This document shows positions 51,025 through 59,568 of a DNA stretch of 64,000 bases, piece by piece. The stretch is from Streptomyces maremycinicus. GTDB taxonomy: Bacteria > Actinomycetota > Actinomycetes > Streptomycetales > Streptomycetaceae. The stretch covers positions 62,001 to 126,000 of the forward strand of contig NZ_BBYG01000020.1 of the NCBI RefSeq assembly GCF_001184025.1. The letters run 5' to 3'. The translations under genes were made by a program, and so were the position numbers. Positions within the stretch are counted from its first letter, which is position 1, and the number at the start of each line of letters is the position of its first letter. A model generated the notes under the pieces. The model saw nothing but the letters and a program-made list of their open reading frames with translations. It ran no database searches and had not been told where the DNA came from.

Positions 51025-51273
51025 ATGGCCGCCACTCAGGAAGAGATCGTCGCCGGTCTCGCAGACATCGTGAACGAGATCGCCGGCATCCCGGTTGAGG
51101 ACGTCCAGCTGGACAAGTCCTTCACCGACGACCTGGACGTCGACTCGCTGTCCATGGTCGAGGTCGTCGTCGCCGCCGAGGAGCGCTTCGAGGTCAAGAT
51201 CCCGGACGAGGACGTCAAGAACCTCAAGACCGTCGGCGACGCGACGAACTACATCCTCAAGAACCAGGCCTGA
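51025..51273 (+). CDS. acpP: Acyl carrier protein AcpP
   Basis: The 82-aa ACP carries growing acyl chains on 4'-phosphopantetheine attached to Ser41 in the D-V-D-S-L-S motif. Helices I-IV, including FTDDLDVDSLSMVEVVVAAEE and the acidic helix III, are typical. ATG at 51025 follows AAGGAG. It lies 81 bases after fabH in the same operon. Confidence 0.97.
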   Translation: MAATQEEIVAGLADIVNEIAGIPVEDVQLDKSFTDDLDVDSLSMVEVVVAAEERFEVKIPDEDVKNLKTVGDATNYILKNQA

Positions 51274-51353
51274 TCCATCGGCCCCCTGGGCTGAACTGCC
51301 CCGCCACCCGGCGGTGGCGCCGCTGAATCCTCGTAACGTTGGAGAAAGAATCC

Positions 51354-52634
51354 GTGAGCCCGACCAATCGCACCGTGGTCGTCACCGGTATCGGCGCAAC
51401 CACACCGCTGGGTGGCGACGCAGCCTCTACCTGGGAGGGTCTGGTCGCCGGCAAGTCCGGTGTCAAGGTCCTGGAGCATGAGTGGGCGGCCGAGCAGGCC
51501 GTCCGCATCGCGGCCCGCGTCGCGGTGGAACCCCTCGAGGTCCTCCCGCGGCCGCAGGCCCGCAAGCTGGACCGCTCGGCGCAGTTCGCGCTGATCGCGG
51601 CCCAGGAAGCCTGGAAGGACGCCGGTTTCGCCGGCAAGGCCGGTGAGGACGGCAGCGAGGGCGACGTCGACCCGGACCGGCTCGGCGCGGTCATCGCCTC
51701 CGGCATCGGCGGCGTCACCACCCTGCTCGACCAGTACGACGTGCTGAAGGAGAAGGGCGTCCGCCGCGTCTCCCCGCACACCGTGCCCATGCTGATGCCG
51801 AACAGCCCGTCCGCCAACGTGGGCCTGCTCGTGGGCGCCCGCGCGGGCGTGCACACGCCGGTCTCGGCGTGCGCCTCGGGCGCGGAGGCCATCGGCTACG
51901 CCATCGAGATGATCCGGACGGGCCGCGCCGACATCGTGGTCGCCGGCGGTACGGAGGCGGCGATCCACCCGCTGCCCATCGCCGCGTTCGGCAACATGAT
52001 GGCGATGTCCAAGAACAACGACGACCCGCAGGGCGCCTCGCGTCCCTACGACGTCGCCCGCGACGGTTTCGTCATGGGCGAGGGGGCCGGCGTGATCGTC
52101 CTGGAGTCCGCCGAGCACGCCGCGCAGCGCGGGGCCCGGGTGTACGCCGAGGCGGTCGGCCAGGGCATCTCCTCCGACGCCCACGACATCGTGCAGCCGG
52201 AGCCCGAGGGCCGCGGCATCGCCCACGCCCTCCAGAACCTGCTGGACAGCACCGACCTGAACCCGGCGGAGATCGTGCACGTCAACGCGCACGCCACCTC
52301 CACGCCGGCCGGTGACGTGGCCGAACTGAAGGCGCTGCGCAAGGTGTTCGGTGACGACACCGACCACATGGCGGTCTCCGCGACCAAGTCGATGACCGGT
52401 CATCTGCTGGGCGGCGCGGGCGGCGTGGAGTCCGTCGCGACGATCCTGGCGCTGTACCACCGGGTCGCTCCGCCGACGATCAACGTCGAGAACCTCGACC
52501 CCGAGGCCGAGGCCAACGCGGACATCGTGCGGGGCGAGGCGCGCAAGCTGCCCGTGGAGGGCCGTATCGCCGCCCTGAACGATTCGTTCGGGTTCGGTGG
52601 GCACAACGTGGTGCTGGCGTTCCGTACGGTCTGA
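51354..52634 (+). CDS. fabF: 3-oxoacyl-ACP synthase II FabF
   Basis: This 426-aa elongating condensing enzyme has the Cys-His-His triad: Cys173 in VSACASGAEAIG, His313 in VNAHATSTPAGD, His350 in KSMTGHLLGGAGG. The terminal SFGFGGHNVVLAFR is present. GTG at 51354 has GGAG ten bases upstream; TTG at 51339 extends the frame but sits on the SD. It is the last gene of fabDHPF, and a strong terminator follows. Confidence 0.96.
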   Translation: MSPTNRTVVVTGIGATTPLGGDAASTWEGLVAGKSGVKVLEHEWAAEQAVRIAARVAVEPLEVLPRPQARKLDRSAQFALIAAQEAWKDAGFAGKAGEDGSEGDVDPDRLGAVIASGIGGVTTLLDQYDVLKEKGVRRVSPHTVPMLMPNSPSANVGLLVGARAGVHTPVSACASGAEAIGYAIEMIRTGRADIVVAGGTEAAIHPLPIAAFGNMMAMSKNNDDPQGASRPYDVARDGFVMGEGAGVIVLESAEHAAQRGARVYAEAVGQGISSDAHDIVQPEPEGRGIAHALQNLLDSTDLNPAEIVHVNAHATSTPAGDVAELKALRKVFGDDTDHMAVSATKSMTGHLLGGAGGVESVATILALYHRVAPPTINVENLDPEAEANADIVRGEARKLPVEGRIAALNDSFGFGGHNVVLAFRTV

Positions 52635-52660
52635 GAAGCGCCGCTGCCGGTCTGAACGCC

Positions 52661-52695
52661 GATGGCCCGGCCCCCTCCGTGGGGGCCGGGCCATC
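52661..52695 (+). terminator. Terminator of the fab operon
   Basis: Perfect 15-base arms (GATGGCCCGGCCCCC and its complement) flank TCCGT. The convergent DUF3145 gene ends 88 bases further on, so it may serve both strands. Confidence 0.92.
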
Positions 52696-52782
52696 GCCGT
52701 CAGGTGATCCGCTGTGTCCGCTGTCGGTCGGCCACGAGCCGGCGGGGGCCGGCCGGGCGGTCGCCCGCGCCCCCGGGCCGGC

Positions 52783-53277
52783 TCACACGACCTGGTGCAG
52801 CCAGCGCACCGGGGCGCCCTCGCCCGCGTATCTGAACGGTTCCAGTTCGTCGTCCCAGGGCTTGCCGAGGAGCTTGGAGAGTTCGGCCTCCAGGTCCGTC
52901 TCACCGCGCTGGCTGCGCAGCAGGGCGGCGCGCAACCGGTCCTCGGGGATGAGGATGTCGCCGTGGATGCCGGTGACGGCGTGGAAGATGCCCAGGTCGG
53001 GCGTGCAGCTGTAGCGCTCGCCCTCGGCGGTGGCGCAGGGCTCGGCGGTGACCTCGAAGCGCAGCAGGTGCCAGCCACGCAGCGCGGAGGCCAGTTTGGA
53101 CGCCGTGCCGGCCTCGCCCTTCCAGGAGAACTCCGAGCGCCAGGTGCCGGGCGCGGCGGGCTGCCGGATCCAGTCGAGGTTGACGCGCGTGCCGAGCACC
53201 CCGGCGACGGCCCACTCGACGTGCGGGCACAGCGCGCGCGGCGCGGAGTGCACGTACAGAACTCCACGTGTCGTCAC
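52783..53277 (-). CDS. DUF3145 protein
   Basis: This 164-aa protein begins MTTRGVLYVHSAPRALCPHVEWAVAGVLG, with WRSEFSWKGEAGTASKLASALRGWHLLRFEVTAEPC and a C-terminal PWDDELEPFRYAGEGAPVRWLHQVV. These are features of actinobacterial DUF3145, usually encoded next to fabF. GTG at 53277 follows GGAGG. Function unknown; the fixed neighbourhood hints at a lipid-linked role. Confidence 0.87.
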   Translation of the reverse strand: MTTRGVLYVHSAPRALCPHVEWAVAGVLGTRVNLDWIRQPAAPGTWRSEFSWKGEAGTASKLASALRGWHLLRFEVTAEPCATAEGERYSCTPDLGIFHAVTGIHGDILIPEDRLRAALLRSQRGETDLEAELSKLLGKPWDDELEPFRYAGEGAPVRWLHQVV

Positions 53278-53539
53278 CGGGACCTCCGGGCAGAGCGGGA
53301 CAGTCTTGCAGGCCGGCATGGCTGCGGTGGCAGGCAGCCGCGTTGATGGCGAGGCTACCGTGCGGCGGCGAAAGGAGTGTGACGTACCGTCGGTCCCAGT
53401 GCCGTGAAACCTCCGCCATTCACTCGGCAGGACGCCTGTACGGGCGTGAGGCGTTCCATCTTGTGGGTGTGATTCGCCGGGAACTCCCGTGCGTTGTCCT
53501 AGGGGGGCGTTGTTCGAGAAGCGAGGGGAACACCAGCGG

Positions 53540-54442
53540 ATGCGGAAACGGAAGCGGCACGCGCGGGCCGTGCTCGCGGGCACGACGGCGGCCGTCCTGG
53601 GCCTGGCCGGCTGTGACGCGCTGGGGGGCGGCGACGGTGGGAGTTCCCCGGGCGCCCGGCCCCGGCAGGTGAAGCCGTCGCCGTCGCCGACCCCGTTGTG
53701 GGACTCCAGCCCGTCCTCGGTGGCGGCGGTGGGCGACTCCATCACGCGCGGCTTCGACGCGTGTACGGTGCTCGCGGACTGCCCCGAGGTTTCCTGGGCG
53801 ACCGGCGCCAGCGCGGAGGTGAACAGCCTCGCCGTCCGGCTGCTGGGCGCCGCGAAGGCGGCCACGCACAGCTGGAACTACGCGGCGACCGGGGCCCGGA
53901 TGGCGGACGTGCCGGCCCAGATGACCCAGGCGGCGGCCGAGAAACCCCAGTTGGTGACGGTGATGGCGGGGGCGAACGACGCGTGCCGGGAGTCGACGGC
54001 GGCGATGACGTCGGTGGCCGACTTCCGCGCGGAGTTCCAGGACGCGCTGAGCACGCTGCGCCGGGCGCTGCCGAAGACACAGGTGTACGTGGCGAGCGTG
54101 CCGAACCTGAAGCGGCTGTGGTCGCAGGGGCGGACGAACGTCCTGGGCAAGCAGGTGTGGAAGCTGGGCCTGTGCCCGTCGATGCTGGGTGACGCGGACG
54201 CGCTGGACCCGGCGGCGACGACGCGGCGGGACACCGTGCAGAAGCGGGTGGAGGACTACAACTCGGTGCTGGCGGAGGTGTGCGCGAAGGACCTGCGCTG
54301 CCGGTTCGACGGCGGGGCGGTGTACGACTTCAGGTTCGGCACCGACCAGTTGAGCCACTGGGACTGGTTCCATCCGAGCAAGGACGGCCAGGCGCGGCTC
54401 GCTGAGCTGGCCTATCGGGGGGTCACCGCGCAGGACTCGTGA
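53540..54442 (+). CDS. GDSL/SGNH-family lipoprotein hydrolase
   Basis: This 300-aa exported lipase/esterase-like protein has a lipobox LAGC (Cys25), then a Ser/Pro linker and an SGNH domain. Block I is VAAVGDSITRGFD (Ser67). Block III is MAGANDACRES with the oxyanion Asn. The C-terminal D-x-x-H is DWFHPSKDG. Additional cysteines suggest disulfides. ATG at 53540 follows GAGGGGAA. The 262 bases upstream hold no gene. Confidence 0.88.
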   Translation: MRKRKRHARAVLAGTTAAVLGLAGCDALGGGDGGSSPGARPRQVKPSPSPTPLWDSSPSSVAAVGDSITRGFDACTVLADCPEVSWATGASAEVNSLAVRLLGAAKAATHSWNYAATGARMADVPAQMTQAAAEKPQLVTVMAGANDACRESTAAMTSVADFRAEFQDALSTLRRALPKTQVYVASVPNLKRLWSQGRTNVLGKQVWKLGLCPSMLGDADALDPAATTRRDTVQKRVEDYNSVLAEVCAKDLRCRFDGGAVYDFRFGTDQLSHWDWFHPSKDGQARLAELAYRGVTAQDS

Positions 54443-54457
54443 TTTAGGGTTTCGCTC

Positions 54458-55435
54458 ATGAGCGAACACTTCGGAACACTTTCCGACGGCACTGAGGTGC
54501 ACCGCTGGACTCTGGAGCGGGCGGGCACGCGGGTACGCGTCCTTTCGTACGGCGGGATCGTGCAGTCCGTGGAGGTCCCCGACCGGGACGGGCGCGCGGC
54601 GAACGTGGTGCTGGGGTTCGCGGACCTGGAGGGCTATCTCGCGCACCCGGAGCCCTTCCTCGGCGCGTTGATCGGCCGGTACGCCAACCGGATCGCGCAC
54701 GCCCGCTTCCCGCTGGACGGCGTGACGTACGCGCTGGAGCCGAACAACGCGCCGAACTCCCTGCACGGCGGCCCGCGCGGCTTCGACAAGCGGGTGTGGG
54801 ACGTCGTACCGGTCGAGCACGGGCTGCGGCTCAGCAGGGTCGCGCCGCACGGCGAGGAGGGCTTCCCGGGGCGTCTGGAGGTCACGGCGACCTACACGCT
54901 CGACGCGTCGGGGGCGCTGCGGTTCGCGTACGAGGCGGTCACGGACGCGCCGACGGTGGTGAACCTGACCAACCACAGCTACTTCAACCTGGGCGGTCCG
55001 GGGAGCGGCGGCGCGGGCGGCCACGAACTGCGGCTGGCGGCCTCCCGGTACACGCCGGTGGACGCGGACCTGATCCCGACGGGCGAGCTCGCCGAGGTCG
55101 CGGACGGCCGCTTCGATTTCCGTGCGGCCCGTAAGGTCGGCGCCGGCTACGACCACAACTTCGTGCTCGACAAGGGCGTCACGGACACCCCGGTCGAGGT
55201 GGCCGAGCTGCACGATCCGGCGTCCGGGCGGGTGCTGACGGTGGCGACCACCGAGCCGGGGCTCCAGCTGTACACCGCCGACCACCTGGGCGAGCCCTTC
55301 GAGCCGGGCGACGGCGTCGCGCTGGAGACCCAGCACTTCCCCGACTCGCCGAACCGGCCGGATTTCCCGAGCACCGAGCTGCGGCCGGGGGCCCGGTACC
55401 GGTCGGAGACGGTGTACGGCTTCGCGGTCCGGTAG
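54458..55435 (+). CDS. galM: Aldose 1-epimerase (galactose mutarotase)
   Basis: This 325-aa beta-sandwich enzyme interconverts alpha and beta anomers of hexoses. Family motifs are GRYANRIAHARF, NSLHGGPRGFDKRVW (His), NLTNHSYFNLGG with the conserved His, and GYDHNFVL. A late ALETQHFPDSPN carries the catalytic Glu. It is not in a gal operon; a beta-glucosidase gene converges on it. No SD; TAGGGT is seven bases before ATG. Confidence 0.92.
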   Translation: MSEHFGTLSDGTEVHRWTLERAGTRVRVLSYGGIVQSVEVPDRDGRAANVVLGFADLEGYLAHPEPFLGALIGRYANRIAHARFPLDGVTYALEPNNAPNSLHGGPRGFDKRVWDVVPVEHGLRLSRVAPHGEEGFPGRLEVTATYTLDASGALRFAYEAVTDAPTVVNLTNHSYFNLGGPGSGGAGGHELRLAASRYTPVDADLIPTGELAEVADGRFDFRAARKVGAGYDHNFVLDKGVTDTPVEVAELHDPASGRVLTVATTEPGLQLYTADHLGEPFEPGDGVALETQHFPDSPNRPDFPSTELRPGARYRSETVYGFAVR

Positions 55436-55478
55436 GCGCCGTACGGGGCCGGCGGCGCGTGTGCCGGAGGAGGATGTT

Positions 55479-55512
55479 GCCCCGGTCCAGGGGTCAGGTC
55501 CCGGACCGGGGC
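55479..55512. terminator. Hairpin between galM and the beta-glucosidase gene
   Basis: GCCCCGGTCC and GGACCGGGGC enclose a 14-base loop; both flanking genes converge on it. Confidence 0.8.
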
Positions 55513-55537
55513 TGTCGGTGGGGCGACGGGCGCCGGT

Positions 55538-57964
55538 TCACACGTTAATCGTCGCGGTGATCCTGCGGTCGGCGATCGAGCGGCCCACCTGGATTTCGTA
55601 CGAACCTTTCACAAAGGACCACCGGTGGTCCGCCTCGTCCCACACCTCGAAGGCACGGTCCGGGATGTCGACGGTGACCTCGGCGCTCTCCCCCGGGCCC
55701 GCCTCGGCCCCGGCGAAGCCGGCCAGCCATCGGGCCGGACGCTCGGGGGCCGGGCCCGTCGCGGTGGGCGCCAGGTAGACCTGCACGACCTCGCGACCCG
55801 GCCGGGCGCCGCTGTTGCGGATCCGCACGGTGACCGTGGAGCCGGTGACGTCGACCGACTCGTACGTCCAGTCGGTGTAGCCGAGGCCGTGACCGAAGGG
55901 GTGGACGGGGGTGCGGCGGGCCCTCTCCCAGGCGCGGTAGCCGATGAAGACGCCCTCGGTGTAGTCGAGCGCGCCGTCGGTGGGGGTGACCTGGGTGACG
56001 GGGGCGTCGCCGAGGGAGCCCCAGGTGGTGGGGAGCCGGCCGCCGGGTTCGTGGGCGCCGGTCAGGACGTCCGCCAGGGCCGCTCCGCCCTCCTGGCCGG
56101 GGAACCAGGTGAGCAGGACCGCCGCGACGTCCTCGTGCCACGGCATGTCCACCGGGGAGCCCGCGTTGACCACCACGACGGTGTTCGGGTTGGCGGCGGC
56201 GACGGCACGGACCAGGTCGTCCTGCCGGCCGGGCAGACGGAGGTCCGTGCGGTCGAAGCCCTCGGACTCGACGCGTTCGGTGGTGGCGACCACGACGACG
56301 GCCGTGTCGGCGGCCCGCGCCGCCTCGACCGCCTCGGCGATCAGCTCGTCGGGGTCGCGCGTCGGCTCCTGGTGCGCCAGACAGAAGGCGACCGCCTTGA
56401 AGGGGACGCCCTCGGGGAGCGCGAAGACGTGGGTGAGGGAGACCTCGACCGGTACGCCGGCGGTCAGCCGGGCCTCGGCGCGGGGCACCGGGGAGCCGAG
56501 GAGCGCCTCGAAGAGGTCGCCGGCGGGCGGCTGGACGTCGTCGTAGTACGTCGTCCCGGCGACGGTGAGGACGAAGGCGCCGGTGCCCTTGATGCCGAAG
56601 GTGTGCGGACCGCTCTCGCGCGGGGTGAAGGTGCCGGTCAGCTCGATGGTGTGGAGGCGCTCGAGGGTGACGCCGTCGGGGAGGTCCGTGCCCGTCCACC
56701 GGATCTGGCCGTTGGGCTCGGAGCGGGTGCCGAGGACGGCTCCGGTCACGTCGCGGCAGACCGCCCGCAGCGCGAAGCCCCTGTCGGCGACGGCGAGTTC
56801 GGTGGCGGGGTCGGCGCCGACGGCATAGCGCAGGGCTCCCTCGGGGAGGGCGGCGGTGAGGCCGTCCAGCGGGGAGACCGTGCGGGCCGGGAAGACCGTG
56901 GCGGAGCCGCCGCCGAGGATGCGGGCGTCGCGGGCGGCGGCGCCGACGAGGGCGACGGTGCCGGGCCTGAGCGGCAGCGCTCCGGCCCGGTTGCGGACCA
57001 GGACGAAGGAGCGGCGGGCGACTTCGCGGGCCAGCGCCTCGCCGTCGACGGGGGCGGGCGGCCGGGTCACGGCGGGTTCGGTGTCGGCGAGGGCGCCGAC
57101 GCGGGCGGCCAGCCGCAGGACGCGGCGCACGGCCTCGTCGACCTCGGACTCGTCGACCCGGCCGTCGCGCACCGCCCGGGCGAGGGCCTCGCCGTAGACG
57201 GTCCGCGGTCCGGGCATGGCGACGTCGAGTCCGCCCCGCAGCGCGCCCACGGTGTCGCGGGCCGCCGTCCAGTCGGAGACGTTGAAGCCGTCGAAGCCCC
57301 AGGCGCCGCGCAGGACCTCGTTGACCAGGTGGTGGTGTTCGGTCATCGTCGTGCCGTTGACCGAGTTGTAGGCGGTCATGACGCCCCAGGGCCGGGCCTT
57401 CTCGACGATGGCCTCGAAGGGGGCCAGGTACAGCTCGTGCAGGGCGCGTTCGCCGACCCGGTTGTCCACGGTGAAGCGGTCGGTCTCGGCGTCGTTGGCG
57501 ACGAAGTGCTTGACGGTGGTGGCGACACCGCCGGACTGCACGCCGTTGACGTAGCCCGCGCCGATGACCCCCGTCAGGCAGGGGTCCTCGCTGTACGCCT
57601 CGAAGTGGCGGCCGCCGAGCGGGGAGCGGTGCAGGTTGACCGTGGGGGCGAGCAGGACGTGGACGCCCTTGCGGCGGGCCTCCTGGGCCAGCAGGACGCC
57701 CACCCGGTGGGCGAGCCCGGGGTCCCAGGTGGCCGCGAGGGCGGTCGGGGAGGGCAGCGCGACGGACGGGTCGTCGGCGGTCCAGCGCACCCCCCGGACG
57801 CCCACGGGCCCGTCGGACATGACGAGGGACCGCAGTCCGATCTCCGGCAGCGCGGGGAGCGACCACAGGTCCTGGCCGGCCAGCAGCCGGGTCTTGGCGT
57901 CCAGGCCGAGCTTGCCGAGAGCCGTCTCGACCGCCGTCTCGACCGCCGTCTCCAGTTCCGCCAT
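55538..57964 (-). CDS. GH3 beta-glucosidase with inserted PA14 domain
   Basis: This 808-aa protein has no signal peptide and so is likely cytoplasmic. The GH3 N-domain contains LLAPTVNLHRSPLGGRHFEAYSEDP and VKHFVANDAE. The nucleophile is Asp231 in GFDGFNVSDWTA. A PA14 insert (about 385-520; GTFTPRESGPHTFGIKGTGAFVL) often shapes substrate choice. The C-domain has ERVESEGFDRTDLRLPGRQ with the acid/base Glu region. An Fn3-like domain (SGARPGREVVQVYLAP) closes the protein. The layout resembles BglB/KlBglI-type enzymes on beta-glucosides. A TAVETAVETA repeat near the start reflects a short DNA duplication. Confidence 0.92.
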   Translation of the reverse strand: MAELETAVETAVETALGKLGLDAKTRLLAGQDLWSLPALPEIGLRSLVMSDGPVGVRGVRWTADDPSVALPSPTALAATWDPGLAHRVGVLLAQEARRKGVHVLLAPTVNLHRSPLGGRHFEAYSEDPCLTGVIGAGYVNGVQSGGVATTVKHFVANDAETDRFTVDNRVGERALHELYLAPFEAIVEKARPWGVMTAYNSVNGTTMTEHHHLVNEVLRGAWGFDGFNVSDWTAARDTVGALRGGLDVAMPGPRTVYGEALARAVRDGRVDESEVDEAVRRVLRLAARVGALADTEPAVTRPPAPVDGEALAREVARRSFVLVRNRAGALPLRPGTVALVGAAARDARILGGGSATVFPARTVSPLDGLTAALPEGALRYAVGADPATELAVADRGFALRAVCRDVTGAVLGTRSEPNGQIRWTGTDLPDGVTLERLHTIELTGTFTPRESGPHTFGIKGTGAFVLTVAGTTYYDDVQPPAGDLFEALLGSPVPRAEARLTAGVPVEVSLTHVFALPEGVPFKAVAFCLAHQEPTRDPDELIAEAVEAARAADTAVVVVATTERVESEGFDRTDLRLPGRQDDLVRAVAAANPNTVVVVNAGSPVDMPWHEDVAAVLLTWFPGQEGGAALADVLTGAHEPGGRLPTTWGSLGDAPVTQVTPTDGALDYTEGVFIGYRAWERARRTPVHPFGHGLGYTDWTYESVDVTGSTVTVRIRNSGARPGREVVQVYLAPTATGPAPERPARWLAGFAGAEAGPGESAEVTVDIPDRAFEVWDEADHRWSFVKGSYEIQVGRSIADRRITATINV

Positions 57965-58082
57965 CGCGGTGCCTCCTCGGTGCGGTTCACGGACGCTTCC
58001 ATCCTGCCCACGGCGGCCCGCTCGCCCACCAGGAACAGCACGCCCGTGACCGCCGTCGAGGAACGAACCCGACCCGGTCGGC

Positions 58083-58493
58083 CTAGGCCGGGTCCGCGGG
58101 CACGGAAGCGGGCGCGGGCACCGCCGCCACCACCTCCACCTCGATCTGCGCCTCGGGGCGGAACAGCCGGGGCACCTCGAAGGTCATGCTGGTCGGCGGG
58201 GTGCCGGTGAGGAACTCCCGGCGTACTGCGCCGTATTCGGCGAGCCGGGTGATGTCGGTGAGGTAGGTGCGGATGTTGACGACGTCCGCCAGGCCCGCCC
58301 CGTGCGCCCGCAGCAGGGCGTCGATCGTCTCGAAGACACCCCGGCTCTGCTCGGCGAGCGTGGCGCCCTCGGCGATCTGCCCGGAGAGGAACAACAGGGC
58401 GCTGCCGTCCGCCTGCCGGACGCGGGCGACCTGGGAGTAGTACGGGCTCAGCGGCTGCGGAGCGCCGGCCGGGTTGTCGAGGGTGATCTCCAT
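58083..58493 (-). CDS. RidA-family (YjgF/UK114) protein
   Basis: This 136-aa protein of the Rid family hydrolyses reactive enamine/imine intermediates or is a related deaminase. It has FLSGQIAEGATLAEQSRGVFETIDALLRAHGAGLADVV, then NIRTYLTDITRLAEY with the conserved Arg, and PTSMTFEVPRLFRPEAQIEVEVVAAV with the conserved Glu. A trailing Ala/Pro tail is extra. ATG at 58493 has TAGCGT six bases upstream and no SD. It is divergent from a LysR gene 39 bases away, which probably controls it. Confidence 0.87.
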   Translation of the reverse strand: MEITLDNPAGAPQPLSPYYSQVARVRQADGSALLFLSGQIAEGATLAEQSRGVFETIDALLRAHGAGLADVVNIRTYLTDITRLAEYGAVRREFLTGTPPTSMTFEVPRLFRPEAQIEVEVVAAVPAPASVPADPA

Positions 58494-58532
58494 GTCCCGA
58501 CGCTAGAACGGGACTTGCGATGCGACCAGCGA

Positions 58533-59492
58533 ATGTCCAGCATGGCTGCCATGCCGGATCCGCATCGCTCGGCCCTGCCCGAAGTCTCCACCGTCTGGCT
58601 GCGGGCGTTTCTGGAGGTCGTCCGCCACGGCTCGTTCACCGTCGCCGCGCGGACCCTGGGGTGGACCCAGTCCGCCGTGTCCCGGCAGATCTCCTCGCTG
58701 GAGGCGGCCCTGGGCGGCGGCCCGCTCTTCGACCGGCTGCCCCGCGGGGTGCGGCCGACGGCGGCCGGACGGGCGCTGGTGCCGTACGCGGAGTCCGTCG
58801 CCGAGGCCCTGCACGGTGCGCGGCGCGAGCTGGCGGCGCTGCGGGAGGGCACGGACGGGCTGCTGCGGTTCGGGGCGTTCGCGACGGCGGACGCGGCGCT
58901 CGTGCCGCGCGCGCTGGCCGTGTTCCGGGAGCGCTGCCCGGGGGTGCGCGTCACGCGGGAGGAGGGGCTCACCCCTGCGCTGCTGGAGCGGCTCGCCGCC
59001 GGACACCTCGACCTGGCGGTGGTGTCCACGACGGGCCGCGCGGCGCTGGAACCGTACGCGCTGCGCCACCTGCTGGACGAGTCCCTGTACGTCGCCGTCC
59101 GGGCCGGGCATCCCCTCGCGGGCCGCGGTGGACCGGTGCGGCTGGGCGAACTCGCCGACGCCGACTGGGTGTCCGGCTCCGCCCGGCCCGAGGGCACCCT
59201 CCTCGACGCGGCGCTGCGGGAGGGCTTCCGGCCGCGGGTGGCGCATGTCGTCGCCGAGTGGACCGCCAAGCAGGGCTATGTCGCCGCGGGGCTCGGCGTC
59301 GCCCTGGTCCCGGCGCTCGCCGCCTCCTCCGTACGGCCGGACGTCGCGCTGCTGCCGGTGCTCGACGAGGACGCCCCGGCGCGGGCGGTGTACGCGGCGA
59401 CGGAACGGGGGCGCTCGCTCACCCCGGCGGCCGAGGTGTTCGTCGCCGCGCTGCGGGAGGCGGCGACGGCGATCCCCGGCACCATGGCGTAG
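58533..59492 (+). CDS. LysR-family transcriptional regulator
   Basis: This 319-aa regulator has the winged HTH WLRAFLEVVRHGSFTVAARTLGWTQSAVSRQISSLE near the N-terminus and a LysR substrate-binding domain (LRFGAFATADAALVPRAL, HLDLAVVSTTG, VAAGLGVALVPALA). ATGs at 58533, 58542 and 58551 are all in frame with no clear SD, so the exact start is open. It lies back to back with ridA, the usual arrangement for a LysR target. Confidence 0.9.
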   Translation: MSSMAAMPDPHRSALPEVSTVWLRAFLEVVRHGSFTVAARTLGWTQSAVSRQISSLEAALGGGPLFDRLPRGVRPTAAGRALVPYAESVAEALHGARRELAALREGTDGLLRFGAFATADAALVPRALAVFRERCPGVRVTREEGLTPALLERLAAGHLDLAVVSTTGRAALEPYALRHLLDESLYVAVRAGHPLAGRGGPVRLGELADADWVSGSARPEGTLLDAALREGFRPRVAHVVAEWTAKQGYVAAGLGVALVPALAASSVRPDVALLPVLDEDAPARAVYAATERGRSLTPAAEVFVAALREAATAIPGTMA

Positions 59493-59568
59493 ACCACTCC
59501 CGCCACGGGATACTTCCGCCGTCCCGCCCCACGCTCTCCCCCACAGCGACGGAAGGACCTCAACCCCC